Made by a program: the position numbers and the translations under genes
In this document: in pieces, positions 6,229-13,507 of the stretch
Numbering within the stretch: the first letter of the stretch is position 1
How the letters are laid out: each line of letters begins with the position of its first letter
The notes under the pieces: generated by a model
Told to the model about the DNA's origin: nothing
The model's input: only the letters and a program-made list of their open reading frames with translations
Databases searched by the model: none
DNA from: a virus
Virus record (IMG/VR): IMGVR_UViG_3300033571_001070
Span: 1 to 29,270 of that record
Strand: one strand, 5' to 3'
DNA length: 29,270 nucleotides

Positions 6229-6468
6229 ATTCGTTGTACCTGCTGCAATCGTGCCCTTTCCGACTTTGAGTCAACCCGCCGCCATGCTCTCACTGACGCT
6301 TTTCTTGATCTTTGCAATACCTGCTTTGATGAAGTTAGCGAAGATGCCGACATCCCAGTGATCACCAGGGGTGACCTTGAGTGTTGTGAAGACACAACAT
6401 CAGAGCTTGACAACTTCTCTTCTATGGATTACAATGATGTCTTCACTGATGTTCACTTTGATGAATAA
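6229..6468 (+). CDS. Small zinc-ribbon protein with an ATT start codon
   Basis: The frame is closed upstream by TAA 6208 and has no ATG, GTG, TTG or CTG before the conserved-looking N-terminus, which begins at ATT 6229. GAGGA (6217-6221) lies seven bases before it. The product (79 residues if the ATT is read as Met) starts with an IRCTCCNRALS segment and has paired cysteines at 3/6 and 29/32, a compact zinc-ribbon arrangement, followed by an acidic tail. Small phage proteins of this look normally start Met-Arg/Lys-Cys, so the ATT stands exactly where ATG is expected. A point mutation or sequencing error in the start is the alternative. Role probably DNA or protein binding; not known. Confidence 0.7.
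   Translation: MRCTCCNRALSDFESTRRHALTDAFLDLCNTCFDEVSEDADIPVITRGDLECCEDTTSELDNFSSMDYNDVFTDVHFDE
6407..6435 (+). promoter_or_regulatory. Internal rightward promoter before the replication genes
   Basis: TTGACA (6407-6412), 17 bases, then TACAAT (6430-6435) lies inside the end of the zinc-ribbon gene. Predicted start near 6442, just before the A/T-rich octamer array and gene 6556. The -35 is perfect and the -10 matches five of six. Confidence 0.6.
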
Positions 6469-6482
6469 ATAAATATAATACA

Positions 6483-6542
6483 TTAATGTATACTTTAATG
6501 TATATAATTAATGTAATATATCTTAAATGTTTCTTTAATGTA
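6483..6542. repeat. A/T-rich array of TTAATGTA octamers
   Basis: Exact TTAATGTA copies begin at 6483, 6495, 6508 and 6535, with a degenerate copy at 6523, giving steps of 12, 13, 15 and 12 bases. The 84-base gap between genes (6469-6552) is almost entirely A and T. It may be an origin melting element or an operator array on the transcript from 6407. Confidence 0.5.
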
Positions 6543-6555
6543 ACAAGGGGTAATG

Positions 6556-6747
6556 ATGTCTGATTATGAGTTCAACGATTCATACTCATATGCTGCCGAG
6601 TATGTCATGGAGTGTCGTCAAATGATGGCGGATTCATACAACTATGGGGTCTATAATGAGGTTGCAGACCTTATTGTCGAATACGGGTGGGATCACGTTA
6701 AAGCCCGCATTGATGAGGCTTTGAACAGGGTTAACGGACATGAATAA
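6556..6747 (+). CDS. Hypothetical acidic, Tyr-rich protein, 63 residues
   Basis: Two ATG codons stand in tandem at 6553 and 6556; the second is preferred because AAGGGG (6545-6550) is five bases away from it. The peptide is rich in Tyr, Asp and Glu with a helical C-terminal half (VADLIVEYGWDHVKARIDEAL). It overlaps the next gene by eight bases. It is the first gene after the octamer array. Function unknown. Confidence 0.7.
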   Translation: MSDYEFNDSYSYAAEYVMECRQMMADSYNYGVYNEVADLIVEYGWDHVKARIDEALNRVNGHE

Positions 6748-6913
6748 TACGAACCCTTTAGATACTCTTGTCGAACCTAAGACAATCAAGCATCGACCCA
6801 ATTGGCCTTTCTATGTATACACTGACACAGACACAGGAAAGTTATTCATCAATAAAGCACCAAGACAAACCAAGAAACAATACCTTGACACACTTGAAGA
6901 GGCATTACTGTGA
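6740..6913 (+). CDS. Hypothetical protein, 57 residues
   Basis: ATG 6740 overlaps the end of the upstream gene and the stop at 6911 overlaps the next start (GTGA). The sequence is basic to neutral, with a compact beta-like middle (WPFYVYTDTDTGKLFI) followed by a basic helix. The tight gene packing is the main evidence that it is real. Function unknown. Confidence 0.65.
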   Translation: MNNTNPLDTLVEPKTIKHRPNWPFYVYTDTDTGKLFINKAPRQTKKQYLDTLEEALL

Positions 6914-7149
6914 AATTTAATGTACTGGTTACCGTTCAAGAAACTACCTTCGAAGTTGTCGGATGCTATGAGCATTCCGTCCCTGGACGTACATCAGGAC
7001 ATCCCGACGAATGGGAACCCTCAGAGCCTGAAGAATTCGACGTCGAGTCTATCAACGTCAATGGTGCGGACATGACGGAATTCTTGGACGACTATTACTA
7101 CCGGTGGATCAGTGATTGCGCACTACAGGAACTTAGGAGTAATTCATAA
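6910..7149 (+). CDS. Hypothetical acidic protein, 79 residues, GTG start
   Basis: GTG 6910 overlaps the previous stop as GTGA. The N-terminal 25 residues look like a beta hairpin (FNVLVTVQETTFEVVGCYE), followed by a Pro/Glu-rich segment and an Asp/Tyr-rich helix (MTEFLDDYYYRWISDCALQEL). No known motif. The stop overlaps the next ATG by one base. Confidence 0.7.
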   Translation: MKFNVLVTVQETTFEVVGCYEHSVPGRTSGHPDEWEPSEPEEFDVESINVNGADMTEFLDDYYYRWISDCALQELRSNS

Positions 7150-7355
7150 TGAAAGCCACGTTAGAGTTTGACCTCCCAGACGATGAACACGCATTCAATC
7201 TCGCAACTAAAGCCTCAGAGATGCACAGTCTGATTCTGGGTTGTCATGAACGCTTGCGCATGTACGTCAAGCACGGTAACCCTGATAACGAGTCAGCGAT
7301 GGACGTTATCGAGGATGTTAAGTTCAGGTTAAGTGCTGTTTGGGACTACGAATGA
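7149..7355 (+). CDS. Hypothetical helical protein, 68 residues
   Basis: ATG 7149 overlaps the preceding TAA (TAATG), and the end overlaps the primase-helicase start by ATGA. The short beta-like start (ATLEFDLP) leads into helices (AFNLATKASEMHSLILGCHERLRM). Small helical proteins just upstream of T7-like primase genes are common, but nothing shows the role here. Confidence 0.7.
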   Translation: MKATLEFDLPDDEHAFNLATKASEMHSLILGCHERLRMYVKHGNPDNESAMDVIEDVKFRLSAVWDYE

Positions 7356-8974
7356 CCTCTAAATTCTTGCGTCATGTGTCGTGTAGTTACTGCGGTAGCT
7401 CTGATGCTGGTGCAATCTATGACGATGGGCACTTCCATTGCTTCAAGTGTGGAACAACCAAGCAAGAATCAGAACTAGAATACGATGATATTTGTCGTTA
7501 CAACACACAAAGTGCACGAAGTGCAAACACTAAGGCCTTTATGACTGGCATTGTAGACATTCCAGGTGATTACAAATCAATCAGTGACAGGGGCATCAGT
7601 AGGGCTACCTGCGAGAAGTTCGGAGTCAAACAAGACGACACCAGACACTTCTATCCCTACTATGACACTGAGGGAACCCTATCTTCTTATAAGACGAGGC
7701 AGGTAGCAGATAAAAAATTCTCAATCACTGGAGATTTTAGTAAATCTGGCCTCTTTGGACAACATTTGTTTCACTCTGGTGGCAAGTACATCACAATCTA
7801 CGAAGGAGAACTAGACGCTCTAGCAGGCTTTCAACTTACGGGGTCTCAATGGCCCTCAGTGAGCATCAGGAATGGCGCTCAGGCTGCATTAAAGGACTGC
7901 AAGGCACACTTTGAGTGGTTGAACACCTTTGAGACTGTGGTCATCTGCTTTGATGCTGATGAGCCAGGAAAGAAAGCAGCACGGGAAGTTGCAGAATTGT
8001 TTGGCACTAAAGCCAAGATCGTTAAACACTTGACAGGATACAAAGATGCGTGTGATTACTTGGTTGCTGGGGCAGGGAAGGAGTTCGTCAATGAATGGTG
8101 GCGAGCAGAAACTTACATCCCTGATGGTATCGTTAATGCTGCCGACCTCTGGGAAGACGTTAGCAAACCAGAAAAGCCAGCAGATGCACAGTACCCGTGG
8201 AAAGGACTGAACAAGCTCTTGTACGGTATCCGTTCGGCAGAACTCATCACAGTCACTGCCGGGTCTGGTCTGGGTAAGAGTCAGTTCCTCCGAGAGATCC
8301 TGTACCACCTACTGAAGACCACAAACTTCCGCATAGGTGCGATGTTCTTGGAAGAATCTATACGCAAGACTGCACGGAGTATCATGTCAGTGCACGCTAA
8401 CAAGATGCTTCACTTACCGGACACACCAGTGACTGACAAGGAACTTCATGATTCTTTCGATGCGACTCTTGGTACTGGCAGGGTTTTTCTTTTTGATCAT
8501 TTTGGATCAACAGATATTGATAACATCCTTAACCGTATTAGATATATGGCTAAGGCTCTCGACTGCCGCGTTGTTTTCTTGGATCACATATCAATTGTTA
8601 TTTCTGGGCAGGATTTAGGAGATGAGCGTAAGGCCATTGACAACTTGATGACTAAGCTGAGGACGCTGGTGCAGGAATTAGAGATCACACTGTTCTGTGT
8701 GTCTCACCTTCGCAGGCCCCAAGGCAATGCAGGACACGAGGATGGACAGGCCGTGTCGTTGTCACAGTTGCGAGGCTCTGGTGCCATTGCTCAGTTGTCG
8801 GACGCTGTGATTACACTGGAGCGTAACAGCATGGCAGAGGACGAAGCAGAAAGGCACACGACTAAGGTTGCTGTGGCTAAGAATAGATTCAATGGCTACA
8901 CTGGACCCGCATGCCACTTGCGTTTTGACACAGAAACTGGTAGAATGCGTGAAGTCGAAGAGGAGACACTATGA
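7352..8974 (+). CDS. T7 gp4-type primase-helicase
   Basis: A 540-residue bifunctional replication protein. The start at ATG 7352 (coupled to the previous stop by ATGA) is preferred to a TTG at 7340. The N-terminal zinc-binding domain has Cys 11, 14, 30 and 33. The TOPRIM primase core shows EGELD (151-155) and FDADEPG (200-206). The hexameric RecA-like helicase follows with Walker A AGSGLGKS (303-310), the catalytic glutamates 334/335, Walker B VVFLD (407-411), His 452 of the gamma-phosphate sensor segment CVSHL, and the QLRGSGAIAQLSD motif (472-484). T7 gp4 unwinds the fork 5' to 3' and makes primers for the lagging strand. It lies two genes before the polymerase, as partners usually do. All key residues are present. 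Confidence 0.95.
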   Translation: MTSKFLRHVSCSYCGSSDAGAIYDDGHFHCFKCGTTKQESELEYDDICRYNTQSARSANTKAFMTGIVDIPGDYKSISDRGISRATCEKFGVKQDDTRHFYPYYDTEGTLSSYKTRQVADKKFSITGDFSKSGLFGQHLFHSGGKYITIYEGELDALAGFQLTGSQWPSVSIRNGAQAALKDCKAHFEWLNTFETVVICFDADEPGKKAAREVAELFGTKAKIVKHLTGYKDACDYLVAGAGKEFVNEWWRAETYIPDGIVNAADLWEDVSKPEKPADAQYPWKGLNKLLYGIRSAELITVTAGSGLGKSQFLREILYHLLKTTNFRIGAMFLEESIRKTARSIMSVHANKMLHLPDTPVTDKELHDSFDATLGTGRVFLFDHFGSTDIDNILNRIRYMAKALDCRVVFLDHISIVISGQDLGDERKAIDNLMTKLRTLVQELEITLFCVSHLRRPQGNAGHEDGQAVSLSQLRGSGAIAQLSDAVITLERNSMAEDEAERHTTKVAVAKNRFNGYTGPACHLRFDTETGRMREVEEETL

Positions 8975-9150
8975 TCAGCCTTGAACAGTTGATTGGAAGG
9001 GTTTGGGAGCTAGAGGGAAAATACTTTGATCTACAACAGCAGTATCAGTTATTGATCCACCAGTATGAGCAGTTGAAAGAGAAACATGAGAGTTGTTCTA
9101 GACTCAGAGACGGACAGCAAGGCGAAGAAGATTCACCTAGTAGTAACTAA
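8971..9150 (+). CDS. Small coiled-coil protein, 59 residues
   Basis: ATG 8971 overlaps the helicase stop (ATGA). Residues 3-42 form a regular heptad-like helix rich in Leu, Gln, Glu and Tyr (LEQLIGRVWELEGKYF, then LQQQYQLLIHQYEQL). The last 65 bases overlap the start of the DNA polymerase in another frame, which is long but within what phages show. Alternatively the polymerase starts further down, but its exonuclease motif sits at residue 6, so the overlap is real if this gene is. Function unknown. Confidence 0.55.
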   Translation: MISLEQLIGRVWELEGKYFDLQQQYQLLIHQYEQLKEKHESCSRLRDGQQGEEDSPSSN

Positions 9151-10798
9151 AGACATCGACACCGGAAAGGTTCGTTTATGGAGAGCAGCAGACGGTCTAA
9201 GGGAATTTCTGGATCAATGTACGTTGATAGTCACGCAGAACGGCATCGGTTTCGATGCTCCTCTATTGAATCGCTTATGGAAGACGAAGATACGATTGAG
9301 CCAGTGCTACGATACATTAATCGCAAGCCGACTACTAGAGCCGAGCAGGGAAGGCGGGCACAGCCTAGAGGCTTGGGGAAAGACACTAGGGAGGAACAAG
9401 ATTGACTATGCCACTAGGTGGGAAGAACTTGCAGGCCGTAAGCAACTTTATCGTGGGGAGTGTTTTGATGATCCTTTTGATGATCTTCTTGTTGAGTACT
9501 GCATTGGTGATGTTGAAGTAACAGAACTGCTCTACAATCACCTTACAACCCAGTTAAAGAAGAAGGAGTTCTCAGATGAAAGCATTGAACTGGAACACCA
9601 AGTAGCAGCCATAGTAGAGACACAAACTAAAAATGGATTCAAACTTGACATCCCGTACACGACCAGTCTACTTGCTGACATCAAAGGAAGAATGGCAGAG
9701 GTTTATGAATCAATGCAACAGCGCTGGCCTGCCTATGAAGTCCCCCGAGTCAGTGAAAAGACTGGCAAGTCTCTTAAACCCAAACTGGTTGAGTTTAACC
9801 CAGGATCAAGAAAGCAGATCGGAGAAAAGCTGATAGAACTCGGGTGGAAGCCTGAGACCTTTACTGAGACGGGGCAACCCATTGTCGATGAGGGGGTGCT
9901 GTCTAAGTTGTCCTTTCCTGAAGCCAAGATGATTGCAGAGTATCTGATGCTCCAGAAGCGGGTAGCTCAGATTGAATCATGGATGGAGGCGCTAGGAGAA
10001 GACAACAGGGTGCACGGTAGGGTGATCACTAACGGCGCCGTGACGGGCCGCATGACGCACCACAGCCCCAACATGGCACAGATTCCGAACTCTGGTAGCA
10101 TCTACGGGCACGAGTGCCGCGAGTGCTGGACAGTGGAGGATGGCAGTGTTCTTGTTGGCTGTGACGCTAGTGGTCTAGAGCTTCGTATGTTGGCGCATTA
10201 CATGAAGGATGAAGACTATGTTAAAGCGGTCGTCTCAGGGTCTTCTAAGGACGGCACCGACATTCACACCAAGAACCAGAAAGCAGCCGGGTTACAAACA
10301 AGAGACCAAGCAAAGACGTTCGCCTACGCTTTCTTGTATGGTGCCGGTCCGGCAAAGATTGGTTCTATTGTGGGTGGTGGGGCAAAAGAAGGACAGAAAC
10401 TTATTGATGCCTTTCTTAAAGCGACTCCCTCTCTCAAGAGTCTACGCGATAGAGTCTCTAAGTATGCGGGTAAGGGTTATGTACCGGGGCTTGATGGTCG
10501 AAAGATTTGGGTACGCTCCGAACATGCGGCACTTAACAGCCTACTTCAAGGAGCAGGCGCGATAGTGATGAAGAAGGCTTTGGTGTTGTTCAACGACAAG
10601 ATCAAGGCTAACAAGTGGCCTGTGAAGTTTGTAGCTAATGTCCATGATGAGTTTCAGTTTGAATGCCATCCCGACATTGCAGAACTTGCAGGCAAAGCAG
10701 CTAAACAAAGCATCATTGATGCGGGGACACACTTCAAACTGAGGTGTCCTCTAGATGGAGAATACAAAGTTGGCAGATCATGGCGAGACACCCATTGA
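9086..10798 (+). CDS. Family A DNA polymerase with 3'-5' exonuclease
   Basis: A 570-residue T7-type replicative polymerase. Proofreading domain: Exo I DSE (Asp 6, Glu 8), Exo II with Asp 57, and Exo III YCIGD (Tyr 138, Asp 142). Polymerase domain: motif A CDASGLELR (catalytic Asp 360), motif B RDQAKTFAYAFLYGAG (Lys 410, Tyr 414) and motif C VHDE (519-522, Asp 521). Tyr 414 corresponds to E. coli PolI residue 762 and T7 Tyr 526, the form seen in lytic phages. The start is fixed by Exo I at the very N-terminus. It works with the primase-helicase upstream and the SSB downstream; T7 polymerase also needs host thioredoxin, which cannot be judged here. Confidence 0.96.
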   Translation: MRVVLDSETDSKAKKIHLVVTKDIDTGKVRLWRAADGLREFLDQCTLIVTQNGIGFDAPLLNRLWKTKIRLSQCYDTLIASRLLEPSREGGHSLEAWGKTLGRNKIDYATRWEELAGRKQLYRGECFDDPFDDLLVEYCIGDVEVTELLYNHLTTQLKKKEFSDESIELEHQVAAIVETQTKNGFKLDIPYTTSLLADIKGRMAEVYESMQQRWPAYEVPRVSEKTGKSLKPKLVEFNPGSRKQIGEKLIELGWKPETFTETGQPIVDEGVLSKLSFPEAKMIAEYLMLQKRVAQIESWMEALGEDNRVHGRVITNGAVTGRMTHHSPNMAQIPNSGSIYGHECRECWTVEDGSVLVGCDASGLELRMLAHYMKDEDYVKAVVSGSSKDGTDIHTKNQKAAGLQTRDQAKTFAYAFLYGAGPAKIGSIVGGGAKEGQKLIDAFLKATPSLKSLRDRVSKYAGKGYVPGLDGRKIWVRSEHAALNSLLQGAGAIVMKKALVLFNDKIKANKWPVKFVANVHDEFQFECHPDIAELAGKAAKQSIIDAGTHFKLRCPLDGEYKVGRSWRDTH

Positions 10799-10802
10799 GC
10801 GC

Positions 10803-10958
10803 ATGGTAGTGCTCCAAGTCATTGATGATGAACTCCGGGTTCAGGCATCAGAAGACTTGGATATCGAATACGTAGGAGCAATGTTGTATAAAGCACTACA
10901 GGCCATACATTTTGCTGCCTATGGGGTTGACAACGGTAAAGAAAGAGTGCTACAATAA
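10803..10958 (+). CDS. Hypothetical protein, 51 residues
   Basis: ATG 10803 comes five bases after the polymerase stop. An in-frame ATG at 10755 with GAGG upstream would give 67 residues but would overlap the polymerase by 44 bases, so the start is unsure. The sequence VVLQVIDDELRVQASEDLDI and the helical VGAMLYKALQAIHFAAYG suggest a small folded protein. Its last codons contain the promoter for the tRNA. Function unknown. Confidence 0.65.
   Translation: MVVLQVIDDELRVQASEDLDIEYVGAMLYKALQAIHFAAYGVDNGKERVLQ
10927..10956 (+). promoter_or_regulatory. Strong extended -10 promoter for tRNA-Leu and HNH gene
   Basis: TTGACA (10927-10932), 18 bases, then TACAAT (10951-10956) with TG at 10948-10949, an extended -10. 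The predicted start near 10963 leaves about 14 bases before the tRNA 5' end. It is the best match to consensus in the rightward arm and lies inside the end of the preceding small gene. Confidence 0.7.
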
Positions 10959-10976
10959 CTGTATTGAAACTTCGGA

Positions 10977-11058
10977 GGACGGTTGGTGAAAGAGGTAAAC
11001 ACAGAAGACTTAAAATCTTCCGCCGAAAGGCTTTCGAGTTCGAGTCTCGAACCGTCCA
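10977..11058 (+). tRNA. tRNA-Leu (anticodon TAA)
   Basis: A complete class II tRNA cloverleaf of 82 bases. Acceptor GGACGGT (10977-10983) pairs fully with ACCGTCC (11051-11057), discriminator A 11058. D arm GTG/CAC with a GG-containing loop (10986-11002). Anticodon arm GAAGA/TCTTC with loop CTTAAAA (11009-11015), anticodon TAA at 11011-11013, reading TTA leucine codons. Long variable arm with GCC-GAAA-GGC hairpin (11021-11033), typical of tRNA-Leu. T arm TCGAG/CTCGA with loop TTCGAGT (11034-11050). CCA is not encoded (CAA follows), so the host must add it. It has its own promoter at 10927. The whole gene except its first nine bases also lies inside the HNH reading frame. Confidence 0.93.
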
Positions 11059-11570
11059 CAAAAGAAGAGTGGAGACTTGTAGAGAAACATGGGGGAATCT
11101 TTGAGGTTTCTTCTCATGGAAACATGCGTAGAAAAGGATCAGAAAAGATTCTTAAGCAAGCCATAGGGAAAAATGGGTACAGACTGATTGCTTCCTATAT
11201 AGGTGGGCGTAAAGGAACGGCTGTTTGTTTTAGGGTGCATTGTGAGATAGCGAGAGCTTTCATACCAAACCCTCATAACAAACCTTTTGTCAATCACAAA
11301 GATGGATGCAAGACAAACAACTCACTCGACAATTTAGAGTGGTGTACTGCTGCTGAAAACACAAGACACGCACATCTAACGGGACTAATAAAAGTTCCTC
11401 GGGGCGATGCCAATAAAAATACTCGCATAAGTGACAAACAAGTAATAGAAATAAAGGAACTATCTTTATCTTCCGGCCGATCTTTGCGCTCTTTGTGTAG
11501 GGAACATAAAATTTCTCATTCAACCGTTATATATCGTTACAATAGACTGAAAGGAATAAACAATGAGTGA
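10986..11570 (+). CDS. HNH homing endonuclease (NUMOD4-HNH), start inside tRNA-Leu
   Basis: A free-standing homing endonuclease of the NUMOD4-HNH type. The NUMOD4-like segment begins at residue 27 (EEWRLVEKHGGIFEVSS), the HNH part shows VNHKDG (102-107), a TNNSLDNLEW stretch (110-119) and AENTRHA, and the C-terminal 50 residues look like a helix-turn-helix DNA reader. No ATG, GTG or TTG lies in frame between the tRNA end and the middle of NUMOD4 (next is ATG 11124), so the start must be GTG 10986 or TTG 10983, both in the tRNA gene. GGAGG (10974-10978) is seven bases before the GTG. Residues 1-24 are therefore coded by the tRNA sequence. The gene looks A/T-richer than its neighbours and ends eight bases inside the SSB gene, signs of a mobile insert. 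Confidence 0.8.
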   Translation: MKEVNTEDLKSSAERLSSSSLEPSTKEEWRLVEKHGGIFEVSSHGNMRRKGSEKILKQAIGKNGYRLIASYIGGRKGTAVCFRVHCEIARAFIPNPHNKPFVNHKDGCKTNNSLDNLEWCTAAENTRHAHLTGLIKVPRGDANKNTRISDKQVIEIKELSLSSGRSLRSLCREHKISHSTVIYRYNRLKGINNE

Positions 11571-11991
11571 TGTTTTCAAGCCTGTCAAGGTTTCTGGTGA
11601 ACTGTTCTGGGCCTCGTTCATGAACACCTTCAACACCAAGTTTGATGAGGAGAACACCAAGTATGAGTGCTGCCTTGGTGGCCTTAGCGAAGCTGCTATG
11701 AAGGCTCTTGAGGGTCAACTGGGCATCAAGGTTAAAGAGCGTGACCCCATGGGCCGCTACGTGGTTGCTAAGTCTAAGTTTGTCTTTGAGCCTGTGGACG
11801 AAGATGGTAACAAGATTGACATTGCGAAGATCGGTAACGGCACTAAGGTTGTGGCTCTGGTGTCTTCCTATCGTCATAAGATGTCGGCTAAGTTCGGGGC
11901 CTCTCCGTCGATTCGTAAGTTGATTGTGACTGAACTCAAGGTGTACGACCCCGAAGGAAGCGTAGCGGAAGAGAATGACGACATCCTGTGA
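11563..11991 (+). CDS. Putative ssDNA-binding protein (T7 gp2.5-like role)
   Basis: A 142-residue protein between polymerase and exonuclease, the place of SSB genes in T7-like replication blocks. The body is rich in beta-type segments with many Lys and aromatic residues (ELFWASFMNTFNTKF at 13-27, YVVAKSKFVFEPVDEDG around 65), as in OB folds. It ends in an acidic tail (VAEENDDIL), the typical partner-binding end of phage SSBs, although without the final Phe of T7 gp2.5. The ATG at 11563 has AAGGA upstream and overlaps the HNH gene by eight bases. It would coat single strands at the fork. Assignment is by context, tail and composition. Confidence 0.75.
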   Translation: MSDVFKPVKVSGELFWASFMNTFNTKFDEENTKYECCLGGLSEAAMKALEGQLGIKVKERDPMGRYVVAKSKFVFEPVDEDGNKIDIAKIGNGTKVVALVSSYRHKMSAKFGASPSIRKLIVTELKVYDPEGSVAEENDDIL

Positions 11992-12709
11992 TGATCTGAA
12001 ACTAGCGTTAATTGATGCAGACTTCTTGGTTTATCGTGTCTCCTTCGCTGATCCAGAGGGGCCGAACGATAGGGTCTGCTATCACCTGACAGAGTTTCTC
12101 AATGACTTTGTTTATCGCGTCCTCAAGTGTGACGATTACAAAGCCTACTTAACAGGTAAGAACAATTTCAGGTACGACATTGCCAAACATGTGCCTTACA
12201 AAGGTAACCGTAAGGATGTTGCAAAGCCGCCACACTACGATGTCTTACGAGAACATCTAGTCAAACTGGGGGCTGAGGTGACAGACGGTGATGAAGCTGA
12301 CGATGCTGTGGCTAGGGAGTCTGTCAAGGGTGGTTGCTGGATAGCCCATGTGGACAAAGATCTGGATCAACTTGAAGGCTGGCACTACAACCCGGTGAAG
12401 AACGAGAAGTATTACATCAGTGCCTTTGACGGACTGAAGAACTTTTACAAACAGATGCTGACAGGAGATCGTACCGATAACATAGAAGGTGTTAGGGGAA
12501 TCGGTCCTGTTAAAGCCAACAAACTGCTCATGGACTGCAAGACTGAGCAAGAAATGTATGAGGTCATATGCAAAGTGTACGCCGACAACGGTATGGAATC
12601 TACAAGGATTCTGGAGAACGGGAATCTCCTGTGGCTAAGGAGAAGCGTGACGGAGAGTTGGTGTCCTCCTTCATGCTCGCAGGAACAGTCTGGGATGTCT
12701 ACGAAGTAG
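11975..12709 (+). CDS. 5'-3' exonuclease (FEN/T7 gp6-like)
   Basis: A 244-residue flap-endonuclease-family nuclease. Metal-binding acidic residues are seen in order: Asp 14 (LIDADFLVY), the DGDEADD cluster (104-110), HVDKDLDQL (125-133) and LTGDRTDN (162-169). A helix-hairpin-helix follows (GVRGIGPVKANKLL, 172-185), which grips the DNA backbone. Such enzymes remove RNA primers and degrade host DNA for reuse. The ATG at 11975 overlaps the SSB gene by 17 bases. The last 20 residues are Ser/Cys-rich and lie over the start region of the metallopeptidase gene, so they are probably not conserved. Confidence 0.92.
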   Translation: MTTSCDDLKLALIDADFLVYRVSFADPEGPNDRVCYHLTEFLNDFVYRVLKCDDYKAYLTGKNNFRYDIAKHVPYKGNRKDVAKPPHYDVLREHLVKLGAEVTDGDEADDAVARESVKGGCWIAHVDKDLDQLEGWHYNPVKNEKYYISAFDGLKNFYKQMLTGDRTDNIEGVRGIGPVKANKLLMDCKTEQEMYEVICKVYADNGMESTRILENGNLLWLRRSVTESWCPPSCSQEQSGMSTK

Positions 12710-12942
12710 ACCACCTGACGGAGATGGGAAACTGTGAGCCTGCTCAGGCCATGCTGCGTATTAGCAGGAACATGCCAGTGCAAGCTAAAGAGTCTACCTT
12801 CTACCATGAGCTTGTCCATGCTATCCTTTACACTATGGGCAGGAACGATCACGATGAAGTCTTTGTAGACTCCTTCGGTAACCTGCTCCACCAGTTTATG
12901 AATACATTCCATGAGCCCGAGCAGTGCGAAGAATCCTCTTGA
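12661..12942 (+). CDS. Small zinc metallopeptidase-like protein (HELVH)
   Basis: The protein carries the zincin signature YHELVHAIL with HExxH, followed by a likely third ligand region HDEVFVDSFGNLLHQF. Small zincins of this type are found in many phages near replication genes; the substrate is unknown. The start is uncertain: GTG 12661 (93 residues) has GGAG five bases before it and is used here; GTG 12631 with GGGAA and ATG 12673 without a clear ribosome site are alternatives. It overlaps the exonuclease end by 49 bases and the second HNH gene by 32. Whether it is an active peptidase cannot be told from sequence alone. Confidence 0.75.
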   Translation: MSSFMLAGTVWDVYEVDHLTEMGNCEPAQAMLRISRNMPVQAKESTFYHELVHAILYTMGRNDHDEVFVDSFGNLLHQFMNTFHEPEQCEESS

Positions 12943-13507
12943 GGAGGCCCACGACCCTGGGGGAGATTATGTTACTCACATAGATAGCCAAGGTATTCAA
13001 CGGAGGAAGTATAAAACTTATTGTATTGAATGCGGTATTGAGAGGCTTGTTACGAAAACACGCCTAAATAAACAAAAAAGGTGTAGGGCTTGTGCCAATA
13101 AACTGCCTCCGACGGAGGAACAACGCAAACGTATCTCGGAAACTTTGCGGAATAAGTACGCAACTGATGCGGATTTCAAACGTCGAGTAGCCGCAGCACA
13201 AAATGTGTCAAGTGGTGATAAGCACTGGAACTGGAAAGGTGGCGTTACTCCCCTCAATCAGAGAACACGCACTTCCGGAGAGGTGAATGCTTGGAGGCTT
13301 GCTGTTTTTCATAGAGACCACTACAAGTGTCGTATATGTGAAGAAACAAAAGATATTCAAGCTCACCACATAAATTCTTGGGCGGCTTTTCCAGAAGATA
13401 GGTTTGTATTGGAAAACGGCCTTACTTTATGTGCCCCTTGCCATAAACAGTATCATGATTATGAAAGGGAGGTCAGTAAAAATGGCACTAAAACCCTCGT
13501 CAGCTAA
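12911..13507 (+). CDS. HNH homing endonuclease with zinc fingers
   Basis: A 198-residue free-standing HNH endonuclease. A first zinc finger uses Cys 38, 41, 58 and 61. A DNA-binding linker includes the GDKHWNWKGG segment (102-111) typical of phage HNH proteins. The HNH nuclease has Cys 140/143, the catalytic HH 152-153, and Cys 174/177 with His 178. Its first residues MSPSSAKN resemble the start of the nuclease gene that follows (KPSSAKN), as though the insert captured that gene's original start. The ATG at 12911 lies 32 bases inside the peptidase gene, and the stop lies inside the next gene. The sequence looks A/T-richer than its surroundings, fitting a mobile gene. Confidence 0.9.
   Translation: MSPSSAKNPLEEAHDPGGDYVTHIDSQGIQRRKYKTYCIECGIERLVTKTRLNKQKRCRACANKLPPTEEQRKRISETLRNKYATDADFKRRVAAAQNVSSGDKHWNWKGGVTPLNQRTRTSGEVNAWRLAVFHRDHYKCRICEETKDIQAHHINSWAAFPEDRFVLENGLTLCAPCHKQYHDYEREVSKNGTKTLVS

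Noticed and set aside
10977-11058. tRNA-Leu as an integration (att) site
   Set aside because: No integrase or repressor is visible and the tRNA is complete with its own promoter; a phage-borne tRNA gene is simpler.
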